From positions 1-64,000 of the forward strand of contig CALJEQ010000020.1 of assembly GCA_938074565.1 (NCBI GenBank): DNA of 64,000 nucleotides, written 5' to 3'. Under the pieces are notes generated by a model. That model did no database searches, was not told the origin of the DNA, and saw only the letters and a program-made list of their open reading frames with translations. The position numbers and the translations under genes were made by a program. Shown piece after piece: positions 56,122-64,000 of this stretch (positions are counted from its first letter, which is position 1; each line of letters starts with the position of its first letter). The DNA is from an uncultured Alkaliphilus sp. GTDB lineage: Bacteria > Bacillota > Clostridia > Peptostreptococcales > Natronincolaceae.

Positions 56122-58039
56122 GTTTATCCCCCTTAACCTTTAGTTTTTTTGCATTTTTCATAGGTTTTAAATATATTGTTGCTAGTGGTGGCAATGTCAA
56201 CTGAATAGAGTATGGTTGATTGTGCCACGGGATTTTTTTTCCTTTTATTGATTCACTGTTTTCCACTCCCGAACCCCCAAATTTTTCTCCATCACTATTA
56301 AAAACTTCTTGATATTTTATTAATTGCGGCACTCCTATACGATAATTTTTTCTTACAACAGGTGTGAAGTTTGAAACAATAATCGTATAATCATTTTTTT
56401 TCTTACTGTGTCTCATAAAGGTGACTACACACTGATTATGGTCATGGGGATCAATCCATTGAAATCCCTTTTCTTCACAGTCTAGTTCCCAAAAGCTATT
56501 ATTATCTTTATAAAAATGATTTAATGTTTTTACATAATATTGTAAATTTCTATGGGAATCAAACTCTAATAAGTTCCAGTCTAATGAATTATTATAGTTC
56601 CACTCAATAAATTGACCAAACTCCCCTCCCATAAAGAGTAATTTTTTACCTGGATGAGCCATCATATAGCCATAAAATGCCCTTAAGTTTGCAAACTTCT
56701 GCCAATAGTCCCCTGGCATTTTGTTTAATAGAGACCTTTTCCCATGAACCACTTCATCATGGGATAGGGGCAAAATATAATTTTCTGAAAAAGCATAGAC
56801 AAATGAAAATGTTAGTAAATTATGATTCCACTTTCTAAAAACATCATCCCTTTCCATATAGCGTAATGTATCATTCATCCACCCCATATTCCATTTAAAG
56901 TTGTAGCCTAGCCCCCCTATGTCAGTAGGTTTAGTAATCATTGGCCATTGGGTGGATTCTTCTGCAATCATTAATGAATTGGGATAATACTTAAACACTG
57001 CTGTATTAAGTTTCTTCATAAATTCCACTGCTTCTAGATTTTCTTTACCACCATATTTATTTGGTTTCCATTCTCCCTCTTTTTTTCCATAGTCTAAATA
57101 CAACATATTTGCAACTGCATCTACCCTTAACCCATCTATGTGAAATACTTCAAACCAGAAAATGGCATTCGAAATTAAAAAACTATTTACCTCAGGTCTA
57201 CCTAAATCAAAATTCAGTGTTCCCCAGTCGTTTTCACTTCTAGCTTCATCTTGATATTCATATAAGTTTTTACCGTCAAACTTCCTTAACCCGTGGTCAT
57301 CTTTACAGAAATGACCTGGAACCCAGTCAAGTATGACACCTATCCCCTTTTGATGTAGATGATCTATTAAATACATTAAATCATGAGGTGTACCATAACG
57401 ACTGGTGGCGGCATAATAGCCTGTAATTTGATACCCCCAAGAACCGTCAAAGGGGTGTTCTGTCACTGGCATAAGCTCCACGTGGGTATAGCCCATCTCC
57501 ACCACATAGTTAGCTAATTTGGGAGCTAACTCTCTATAGTTTAAAAAACTATTATCTTTATTTTTTTGCCAAGAACCTAAATGGACTTCATATATATTTA
57601 TTGGTGAATTATATACTGCTTTATTTTTATTGTTTTCTATCCATTTATGATCTTGCCATTGGTATCCGTCTAAACAACAAACTTTAGATGCTGTGGCAGG
57701 TCTTACTTCCGAATAAAACCCATAGGGGTCTGCTTTCATTAATACCTCATTTTTTTCGGTAGTAATTTTGTATTTATACAATTCACCCTCCTGTATACCT
57801 TTAACAAAAATTGACCACAGACCTAAATCTGATACTTTTTTCATGGGATGTTGCTGTCCATCCCAATTATTAAAGTCACCCACCACATGTACAACTTTAG
57901 CATTTGGTGCCCATAGGGTAAACTTAGTGCCTTCAATATTATTTATTGTAGTCGGATGAGCACCTAATATTTTATAACTATGATAATTGATACCTTCATG
58001 GAAAAGATTCATATTATTGACTGTTATAGAAGTTGTCAT
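56114..58039 (-). CDS. glgB: 1,4-alpha-glucan branching enzyme
   Basis: This 641-aa GH13_9 enzyme makes alpha-1,6 branches in glycogen. An N-terminal CBM48 ([23 protein letters not shown], about 35-115) leads to the barrel with [35 protein letters not shown] (nucleophile Asp), IAEEST (acid Glu) and [12 protein letters not shown]. It is the first gene of the operon glgB-glgC-glgD-glgA-GH13. A GGAAGTGGGGGTTT stretch precedes the ATG. I could not place its promoter with confidence in 58040-58225. Confidence 0.97.
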   Translation of the reverse strand: MTTSITVNNMNLFHEGINYHSYKILGAHPTTINNIEGTKFTLWAPNAKVVHVVGDFNNWDGQQHPMKKVSDLGLWSIFVKGIQEGELYKYKITTEKNEVLMKADPYGFYSEVRPATASKVCCLDGYQWQDHKWIENNKNKAVYNSPINIYEVHLGSWQKNKDNSFLNYRELAPKLANYVVEMGYTHVELMPVTEHPFDGSWGYQITGYYAATSRYGTPHDLMYLIDHLHQKGIGVILDWVPGHFCKDDHGLRKFDGKNLYEYQDEARSENDWGTLNFDLGRPEVNSFLISNAIFWFEVFHIDGLRVDAVANMLYLDYGKKEGEWKPNKYGGKENLEAVEFMKKLNTAVFKYYPNSLMIAEESTQWPMITKPTDIGGLGYNFKWNMGWMNDTLRYMERDDVFRKWNHNLLTFSFVYAFSENYILPLSHDEVVHGKRSLLNKMPGDYWQKFANLRAFYGYMMAHPGKKLLFMGGEFGQFIEWNYNNSLDWNLLEFDSHRNLQYYVKTLNHFYKDNNSFWELDCEEKGFQWIDPHDHNQCVVTFMRHSKKKNDYTIIVSNFTPVVRKNYRIGVPQLIKYQEVFNSDGEKFGGSGVENSESIKGKKIPWHNQPYSIQLTLPPLATIYLKPMKNAKKLKVKGDKHE

Positions 58040-58225
58040 AAACCCCCACTTCCTTTCATCTTCTTTTGATTGGTAACTTCTTTTTTTTCACAAGTGCTTT
58101 TTTTATGTCATTCTTTAATTGTTAAATTTTATTATTTAAAGCAACATTTTACTTTATGATGTAAATGACTCAGATATGATATATTTTTATAACTTTTTTT
58201 AAAATATTTTTATTCCATTTAATAT

Positions 58226-58260
58226 AAAAACCCCAGAGAGTAGATCTCTGGAGGTTTTTT
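58226..58260 (-). terminator. Terminator after LLFFFLLLV protein D
   Basis: AAAAACCCCAGAGA pairs with TCTCTGGAGGTTTTTT (with one G-T pair) around a short loop; T-rich tail on the minus strand. Confidence 0.85.
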
Positions 58261-58286
58261 AGATACAATATTTAATTATAGTTAAT

Positions 58287-58475
58287 TTATCTACCAAATA
58301 ATCTTGGGCCTGTAAACAGAAGAACTAATAGTAAGAAGAAGAATAGTAAACTGTCTCCCGCTGCTCTAAAGATACCGCAGTTCATAAAGATAATCACTAG
58401 TAATAGGAAGAAGAATAATAAGCTATTTTGACCTCCAAAAATACCTGCTACTGGACTAGTTCCACATTGTGACAT
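58287..58475 (-). CDS. Tiny two-helix hydrophobic protein, LLFFFLLLV family member D
   Basis: This 62-aa paralogue carries NSLLFFFLLLVIIF and DSLLFFFLLLVLLF joined by MNCGIFRAAG, with an FGGQ lead and a GPRLFGR end. The first Cys of the CNC turn is Met here, so only the second turn Cys is invariant or nearly so in the family. GAAGGTGGTG precedes the start at 58475. No sigma-K-like promoter was found for this member. Confidence 0.85.
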   Translation of the reverse strand: MSQCGTSPVAGIFGGQNSLLFFFLLLVIIFMNCGIFRAAGDSLLFFFLLLVLLFTGPRLFGR

Positions 58476-58676
58476 AAACGACACCACCTTCATTTTCTTT
58501 TTTGTAGTTAAAAGACTTAAAGTCTTACTACATATTACGTAAAAATACTTTTATTGCTACAAAATTTAAACTTAATATTAATATAACTTTTATTTTTTTT
58601 TCCTCTAATATTAAGGTTTTTATCAGTGTTAAACTGTACTTTGTCTAGAATTATTTGGTGTTTTAAATGTTTACAT

Positions 58677-58719
58677 AAAAATACCACCCATCGTTTTTAA
58701 TATGATGGGTGGTATTTTT
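58677..58719 (-). terminator. Terminator of the pur operon
   Basis: AAAATACCACCCATC pairs with GATGGGTGGTATTTTT in a perfect 15-16-bp stem, 32 nt after purD. Confidence 0.92.
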
Positions 58720-58750
58720 ATATATGACTACTTACTTTATATTTATTTAT

Positions 58751-60004
58751 CTATTTAATAGCAATATCTTTACGATAATGTTTACCCTCAAAATGAATTT
58801 TTTCTATGTTAACGTAAACTAAATGCCTAGCTTCTTCAATGGAATTACTTATGGCAGTAACCCCCAAAACCCGTCCTCCATCTGTTACTAAATTACCCTC
58901 TTTTATGGTAGTTCCAGAATGAAAAACAATAATATCTTCATCTAGACAGTTTAAACCTTCTATTTTTTTATATTTTTCATATTTTTCTGGGTACCCCGTT
59001 GATGCTAAAATAACACAAACAGAAGCTTTTTCACTCCAGTTTATTTCTATTGAGTTCAATTGGTTTATTAATAACTTTTGAAATATTTCCACCAAGTCTG
59101 TCTCTAAGCGGGTTAATACAACCTGCGTTTCAGGATCACCAAATCTCACATTATATTCTAAAACCTTTGGTCCATCTTGAGTAATCATTAAACCCACAAA
59201 CAAGATTCCTCTGTAGTCCATGTTTTCTTCTTGTATACCTTTAAGGGTGGGTTTTAAAATCTGCTCCATTACCTTTTCTGCCATTTCATTGCTATAAGTA
59301 TAATTAGGAGAATAAGTACCCATTCCACCTGTATTAGGCCCTTCATCACCATCGAATATCCTTTTATGGTCTTGGCTACCTACCATTGGTACAATGTTTT
59401 CACCGTCCACAAAACAAAGAATAGAAGTTTCTATCCCTTCTAAAAATTCTTCAATAATAACTTCACTACCTGCATCACCAAATACTCTATCCACTAAAAT
59501 TTCTTGCAAAGCTTTTTCTGCCTCCAGTAGGGTATTACAAATAAACACACCTTTTCCAGCAGCCAGTCCATCAGCTTTTATAACAACAGGAAGTTGATAC
59601 TGATTTAATAATCTTCTTCCTTCTTCAAAGGATGTTACTTGATTATATTTAGCAGTAGAAATTTTATACTTCTCCATAAATTTTTTTGAAAAAGCCTTAC
59701 TTCCCTCCAATTGTGCCGCTTGTTTTGATGGCCCAATAATATTTAAACCAGCTTTTCTATATTCATCAACAATACCCGACACAAGAGTACCCTCTGGGCC
59801 AACAATGGTCATATCAATGTTTATTTCCCGGGAAAATTCGACTAAAGCTGATATATCTTCCACCGATATATTTACACATTTCGCCATCTCACCTATTCCT
59901 GGATTTCCAGGGGCACAATATATTTCCGTCACCAATGGGCTTTGTTTCAACTTCCAAACAATGGCGTGTTCTCTGCCCCCACCACCAATAACCAATATCT
60001 TCAT
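58751..60004 (-). CDS. purD: Phosphoribosylamine-glycine ligase
   Basis: This 417-aa ATP-grasp enzyme makes GAR from phosphoribosylamine, glycine and ATP. It begins MKILVIGGGGREHAIVWKL and contains GPEGTLVSGIVD, KADGLAAGKGV, EEFLEGIETSIL and the metal-binding LEYNVRFGDPETQ. Last gene of purF-purM-purN-purH-purD; the 74-nt gap after purH is the largest in the operon. Confidence 0.97.
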   Translation of the reverse strand: MKILVIGGGGREHAIVWKLKQSPLVTEIYCAPGNPGIGEMAKCVNISVEDISALVEFSREINIDMTIVGPEGTLVSGIVDEYRKAGLNIIGPSKQAAQLEGSKAFSKKFMEKYKISTAKYNQVTSFEEGRRLLNQYQLPVVIKADGLAAGKGVFICNTLLEAEKALQEILVDRVFGDAGSEVIIEEFLEGIETSILCFVDGENIVPMVGSQDHKRIFDGDEGPNTGGMGTYSPNYTYSNEMAEKVMEQILKPTLKGIQEENMDYRGILFVGLMITQDGPKVLEYNVRFGDPETQVVLTRLETDLVEIFQKLLINQLNSIEINWSEKASVCVILASTGYPEKYEKYKKIEGLNCLDEDIIVFHSGTTIKEGNLVTDGGRVLGVTAISNSIEEARHLVYVNIEKIHFEGKHYRKDIAIK

Positions 60005-60078
60005 AGTTGCACCACCTTGTGTAGTTTAAAAGTTTATTTTCATGTAGTAGGTTTATAGCTTTATAACCCTTTTATCAT

Positions 60079-61608
60079 CTAATGTTTAAAGTGTCTAACC
60101 CCAGTAAATACCATTGTTATTCCTGCTTCATTGCAAGCCTTTATGGAGTCTTCATCCTTTACCGAACCCCCTGGTTGTATAATAGCTGTTATTCCCGCCT
60201 TAGCTGCCGCCTCTACACTGTCACTAAAAGGAAAAAAAGCATCTGATGCCAATACACTGCCTTTTAAGTCATGTATAGAATTTTGTATAGCATTTTCCAA
60301 TGCCCATATTCTACTAACTTGACCTGGACCAATGGCAAGGGTTTGTTGGTCTTTAACCATAACAATTCCATTGGATTTGATATGCTTTACTACTTTGAAA
60401 GCAAAATCTAAATCTAACAATTCCTTATCCGATGGCTTATTTTCCGTTACTACTTTTATTTCTTCTATTAAAATATCGTCCTTTTCCTGTAGCAAGATGC
60501 CACCTAATACTTTTTTAACATCATATGTTCCTGTTGGCATTCTTTTAACATCATTTAACTGAATTAATCTAACATTTTTTTTGTTTTTAAATATTTCTAG
60601 GGCTTCTTCTGTAAAGTCTGGTGCAATAACTACTTCTAGAAAAACATCCTTCATTAAATTTGCAGTGTCTCCATCAATTACATCATTGGCGGCTACAATA
60701 CCTCCAAATATTGATTGAGGATCAGCTTCATAGGCTTTTTTATAAGCTTGGTATATGGTGGATGCAGAAGCAACTCCACAGGGGTTCGTATGCTTCACTG
60801 CCACAACAGTAGCTTCATCAAACTCCTTTAACAATTCTAAAGCTCCATTGGCGTCATTTATATTATTAAAGGATAGTTCCTTCCCTTGAAGCTGTTTACC
60901 CTCCACTAGACTTCCCTCTTGTTTTCCAATCTCCCGATAAAATACAGCCTTTTGATGGGGATTCTCTCCATATCTAAGGTCTTGCACTTTTTCGTAGGTG
61001 ATGGTTAATGTTTCAGGAAACTCTTTTAAGTCTTTTCCTAAATATTCAGCAATTAAAGTGTCGTAATGACTTGTATGCTGAAAAACTTTTAGGGCTAACT
61101 TATATCTTGTTTCATGGGTGGTGTTACCCGCCAAAGATACTTCGTCCAAAATCTTATTGTAGTCTTTTGGATCAACCACCACTGTTACGTCTTGATGGTT
61201 TTTAGCGGCAGAACGCAACATAGTAGGTCCACCAATATCTATATTTTCTATGGCTTCTTCTAAGGTTACTTCTTCTTTTAGTATAGTTTCTTTAAAGGGA
61301 TATAAATTTATGACTACTAAATCTATGGGGTTTATATTTAATTGTTTTAGGGTTTCCATATGTTGTTGGTTTCCCCTAATGGCTAAAATTCCCCCATGTA
61401 TAACGGGATGTAGGGTTTTTACCCTTCCGTCTAAACACTCTGGAAAGCCCGTTACATCTGAAACATCAATGGCTTTTATGCCTGCTTCCCTCAATAACTT
61501 TGCTGTCCCTCCAGTGGAGAGTATTTGAATACCTAATGCCTCCAACTTACTTGCAAACTCCACAATTCCACTTTTATCCGATACACTAATTAATGCTGTT
61601 TTTATCAT
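60079..61608 (-). CDS. purH: Bifunctional AICAR transformylase / IMP cyclohydrolase
   Basis: This 509-aa enzyme carries out the last two steps to IMP. The N-terminal IMP cyclohydrolase half has [28 protein letters not shown] and the YPFK segment. The C-terminal transformylase has [23 protein letters not shown] and the catalytic Lys-His there, and [12 protein letters not shown] near the end. It lies 11 nt after purN. Confidence 0.98.
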   Translation of the reverse strand: MIKTALISVSDKSGIVEFASKLEALGIQILSTGGTAKLLREAGIKAIDVSDVTGFPECLDGRVKTLHPVIHGGILAIRGNQQHMETLKQLNINPIDLVVINLYPFKETILKEEVTLEEAIENIDIGGPTMLRSAAKNHQDVTVVVDPKDYNKILDEVSLAGNTTHETRYKLALKVFQHTSHYDTLIAEYLGKDLKEFPETLTITYEKVQDLRYGENPHQKAVFYREIGKQEGSLVEGKQLQGKELSFNNINDANGALELLKEFDEATVVAVKHTNPCGVASASTIYQAYKKAYEADPQSIFGGIVAANDVIDGDTANLMKDVFLEVVIAPDFTEEALEIFKNKKNVRLIQLNDVKRMPTGTYDVKKVLGGILLQEKDDILIEEIKVVTENKPSDKELLDLDFAFKVVKHIKSNGIVMVKDQQTLAIGPGQVSRIWALENAIQNSIHDLKGSVLASDAFFPFSDSVEAAAKAGITAIIQPGGSVKDEDSIKACNEAGITMVFTGVRHFKH

Positions 61609-61619
61609 CTTTTCACCTC

Positions 61620-62243
61620 TTATAATAATTTAACCCGATTACCTACAACTTCAACTTTACCCTCCACCAGCAGTTTTACTGCCATTGGAAGTATTTCATG
61701 TTCTATTGCCAATACTTTTTTTTGTACTGTTTGCCACTCATCATCAAAGTCAACCTCCACTGCTCTTTGAAGAATGATAGGCCCTCCATCGGTTTCTTCG
61801 TTAACAAAATGTACAGTTGCTCCAGTAATCTTTACTCCCCGTTTGATGACCTCTTGATGTACCCGTTCTCCATAATAGCTCTTTCCCCCAAAGCTTGGTA
61901 ACAAAGAAGGGTGTATGTTTATAATTCGATTACGATATACTCCTATTATTTCTGGGGGTATTATTGCTAAATACCCTGCTAAAACTACTATGTCTATTTC
62001 ATTTTTCTGTAAATTTTCCAACAAGAGTCTATCCCTTTCCCTAATGTCTAGAAAATCTTTCTTATCTAATACTAAGGTAGTTATACCACATTTTTCTCCT
62101 CTTGTTAATCCGTAAGCCCCATATTTATTAGAAATAACTAATTTTATTTCAGCATTGATTTTTCTTGCTTCAATATAATCAATTAAAGACTGGAGATTAC
62201 TTCCACTACCAGAAACAAGAACTGCAATTTTTACTTTTGACAT
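61620..62243 (-). CDS. purN: GAR formyltransferase, folate-dependent
   Basis: This 207-aa enzyme formylates GAR using 10-formyl-THF. [18 protein letters not shown] starts the protein; the catalytic set Asn-His-Asp is in [11 protein letters not shown] and the later EETDGGPII, with the VHFVNEETD motif. Its start overlaps the end of purM by 13 nt, so translation is coupled. Confidence 0.97.
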   Translation of the reverse strand: MSKVKIAVLVSGSGSNLQSLIDYIEARKINAEIKLVISNKYGAYGLTRGEKCGITTLVLDKKDFLDIRERDRLLLENLQKNEIDIVVLAGYLAIIPPEIIGVYRNRIINIHPSLLPSFGGKSYYGERVHQEVIKRGVKITGATVHFVNEETDGGPIILQRAVEVDFDDEWQTVQKKVLAIEHEILPMAVKLLVEGKVEVVGNRVKLL

Positions 62244-63268
62244 AATACCACCTGTTTCTGACCTTCTGTTATTTCTCCTATAATGGTGGCTTTTTCCCCT
62301 AATTTACTCAAAAGTTCTAATGCCTGTTCCGCTTCATTTGCCTTCATCACCAACATCATACCCACACCCATATTGAAGGTTTTGTACATTTCTTCTTGTG
62401 TAACATTTCCCATTTCTTGAATTAACTTAAAGATGGGAGGCACTTCCCAACTGCCCAACTGTATTTTTGCATTCACATTTTGAGGAAGTATTCTTGGTAT
62501 ATTTTCAAAGAAACCTCCTCCTGTGATATGGACAATTCCCTTTATCTCCATTTGTTTTAATAGTTCTAACACTGGTTTAACATAAATTCTAGTGGGGGTC
62601 AGCAATTCTTCCCCTAAGGTTTTTTCTAAACCTTTTAATTTAGTATCCACCGACAGCTTTATAACTTCAAAAAATAACTTTCTCACTAGTGAATATCCAT
62701 TACTATGGATACCACTGGAGGGTAGTCCAATGATGACATCCCCCACACCTATATTTTTTCCTGTTATTAGTTTAGATTGATCTACAATTCCCACAGCAAA
62801 ACCTGCCACATCATATTCATCTTCCGAATAAAAACCAGGCATCTCTGCTGTTTCTCCACCAATTAAGGAACACCCTGATTTTTTACAACCATTGGCAACT
62901 CCTTTAACAATTTCGGTTATATTTTCTGCTTTTAACTTTCCTGTAGCAATATAATCTAAAAAAAATAAAGGTTGTGCTCCTTGACATAAAATGTCATTAA
63001 CACACATTGCCACGCAATCTTCCCCTATGGTGTCATGTTGGTTCATCATAAAAGCTAGTTTAAGTTTTGTCCCCACGCCATCAGTTCCAGACACCAGTAT
63101 TGGCTCTTTCATTCCTACCAAATCCAACTTAAATAAGCCACCAAATCCCCCTATATCCGTTAATACTTGAGGGGTGAAAGTACCTCTAACATGTTGCTTC
63201 ATTAAATCTACAGCCCTCTGTCCTTCTTCCACATCTACACCAGCACTGCTATAGGTTATTTTTTCCAT
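62231..63268 (-). CDS. purM: AIR synthase (FGAM cyclo-ligase)
   Basis: This 345-aa enzyme closes the imidazole ring using ATP. It has [47 protein letters not shown] and the [12 protein letters not shown] loop, then [17 protein letters not shown] and [15 protein letters not shown]. It overlaps purN and lies 15 nt after purF. Confidence 0.98.
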   Translation of the reverse strand: MEKITYSSAGVDVEEGQRAVDLMKQHVRGTFTPQVLTDIGGFGGLFKLDLVGMKEPILVSGTDGVGTKLKLAFMMNQHDTIGEDCVAMCVNDILCQGAQPLFFLDYIATGKLKAENITEIVKGVANGCKKSGCSLIGGETAEMPGFYSEDEYDVAGFAVGIVDQSKLITGKNIGVGDVIIGLPSSGIHSNGYSLVRKLFFEVIKLSVDTKLKGLEKTLGEELLTPTRIYVKPVLELLKQMEIKGIVHITGGGFFENIPRILPQNVNAKIQLGSWEVPPIFKLIQEMGNVTQEEMYKTFNMGVGMMLVMKANEAEQALELLSKLGEKATIIGEITEGQKQVVLCQK

Positions 63269-63283
63269 ATCGACTTTCCCCCT

Positions 63284-64000
63284 CTATTTTTTATTTACTT
63301 TATATGGTTGCATTTCATCTAAGTTTATAGGGTAATTTCCACTAAAACAGGCATTACATAAAGTATCTTTTTGAAGTCCAGTTGATGTTAATAGTCCTTC
63401 TAAACTAATATAGCCTAAACTATCCGCCCCTAATATTTCTCTTATTTCTTCTACTGTTTTAATTGCTCCAATTAATTGACTACGGTCTGGTGTATCTATT
63501 CCGTAGTAGCAACTGTGGGCTACTGGTGGTGAACTTACCCTCACATGTACTTCTTTTGCTCCTGCCTTTTTTAATGAATTTATAATTTGCTTGCTGGTAG
63601 TTCCCCGCACAATTGAATCATCTATCATTACTATATTTTTACCTTTCACACTTTGTTTTAAGGGGTTTAACTTCAACCTTACCGTTGTCTCCCTTAAACT
63701 TTGCTCTGGCTGAATAAAGGTTCTGCCTATATATCTATTTTTTATAAAGCCCTCCCCAAAGGGTATTCCAGAAGCTTCTGCATAGCCAATGGCGGCTGGT
63801 ATTGATGTGTCGGGTACTGCAATTACCATATCTGCATCGACGGGATGTTCTTTCGCTAATAATATACCAGCATTTTTTCTAGCTTGATATACTCCAACTC
63901 CATCTATAACACTGTCGGGTCTAGCAAAATATATATACTCAAATATACAAGATGCCTTATTAGGGGTCTTTTCAAATTTTTTAATTTTATATCCGTTTTC
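63284..64000 (-). CDS. purF: Amidophosphoribosyltransferase, C-terminal part (cut by window edge)
   Basis: The open frame runs in from the right edge and codes for 238 aa of PurF, which makes phosphoribosylamine from PRPP and glutamine. Near the edge it reads SCIFEYIYFARPDSV, the family hallmark. VVIAVPDT-like MVIAVPDTSIPAA, KNRYIGRTFIQP, the PRPP-binding VMIDDSIVRGTTS and a C-terminal LCNACFSGNYP follow. The Cys in the last segments fits iron-sulfur cluster ligation as in Bacillus PurF. The N-terminal glutaminase domain lies outside the window. Confidence 0.97.
   Translation of the reverse strand, partial: ENGYKIKKFEKTPNKASCIFEYIYFARPDSVIDGVGVYQARKNAGILLAKEHPVDADMVIAVPDTSIPAAIGYAEASGIPFGEGFIKNRYIGRTFIQPEQSLRETTVRLKLNPLKQSVKGKNIVMIDDSIVRGTTSKQIINSLKKAGAKEVHVRVSSPPVAHSCYYGIDTPDRSQLIGAIKTVEEIREILGADSLGYISLEGLLTSTGLQKDTLCNACFSGNYPINLDEMQPYKVNKK

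Overview
The window looks like the chromosome of a low-GC, spore-forming, motile anaerobic Firmicute of the class Clostridia, perhaps an Alkaliphilus/Natronincola-type lineage (inference; no 16S gene is present). Supporting signs are an alpha/beta-type small acid-soluble spore protein, gerM, a DUF3793 gene, a rubrerythrin, feoAB, glgC/glgD paired subunits, AT-rich intergenic DNA and AGGAGG-type ribosome binding sites. Most genes lie on the minus strand, many are monocistronic and carry clear intrinsic terminators.

Layout. 1-421: a minus-strand T-box leader whose terminator is followed 9 nt later by the 5' end of a group IIC-like intron that runs off the left edge. 511-9518: four tandem, separately terminated dCache chemoreceptors. 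10036-13674: a large exported protein with five Ig-like repeats, two FMN-binding domains and three SLH motifs, with a Fur box in its promoter. 13752-15271: lipB-lipA. 15546-18473: SASP, a 52-aa protein, a LacI-family regulator and a membrane-anchored protein. 18605-19154: six tRNA genes. 19396-22441: gerM, rph, rdgB and a YfcE-type phosphodiesterase, in the Bacillus subtilis gerM-rph-ysnA-ysnB order. 22538-27252: a DUF2179 membrane protein, a multidomain N-acetylmuramoyl-L-alanine amidase, an AIR-synthase relative and an unknown protein. 27361-30989: a Cys-rich miniprotein, feoA-feoB plus a small zinc-ribbon gene, a rubrerythrin and a tiny hydrophobic protein. 31058-35257: pcrA-ligA. 36043-37890: a secreted alpha-amylase. 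38224-41527: a fifth chemoreceptor and a DEAD-box helicase with a repetitive tail. 41858-45539: an ABC transporter with two FtsX-like permeases next to an exported protein, preceded by two Spo0A-type boxes. 45761-50197: DUF3793 (Fur box), two more tiny hydrophobic proteins, aspartate kinase, a YerC-type regulator, a Rossmann-MCP fusion and a small unknown gene. 50247-58039: the glycogen operon glgB-glgC-glgD-glgA-GH13. 58287-58475: a fourth tiny hydrophobic protein. 58751-64000: purF-purM-purN-purH-purD, with purF cut by the right edge.

Functional links. Three loci (the SLH flavoprotein, feoAB and DUF3793) have Fur-like boxes matching 15-16 of 19 consensus positions, each placed at a recognisable sigma-A promoter. 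They look like an iron-starvation regulon that includes a cell-wall-bound flavoprotein. Starch use is covered by the secreted amylase and the cytoplasmic glycogen operon. The chemoreceptor tandem splits into two copies with the amino-acid-binding dCache signature and two without it.

The best candidates for undescribed biology are: (i) the Fur-controlled SLH/FMN surface protein; (ii) a four-member family of about 60-aa proteins with a duplicated LLFFFLLLV hydrophobic block, three of which have sigma-K-like promoter matches; (iii) the Spo0A-box-preceded exported protein and ABC transporter locus; and (iv) the Rossmann-fold/MCP signalling fusion.
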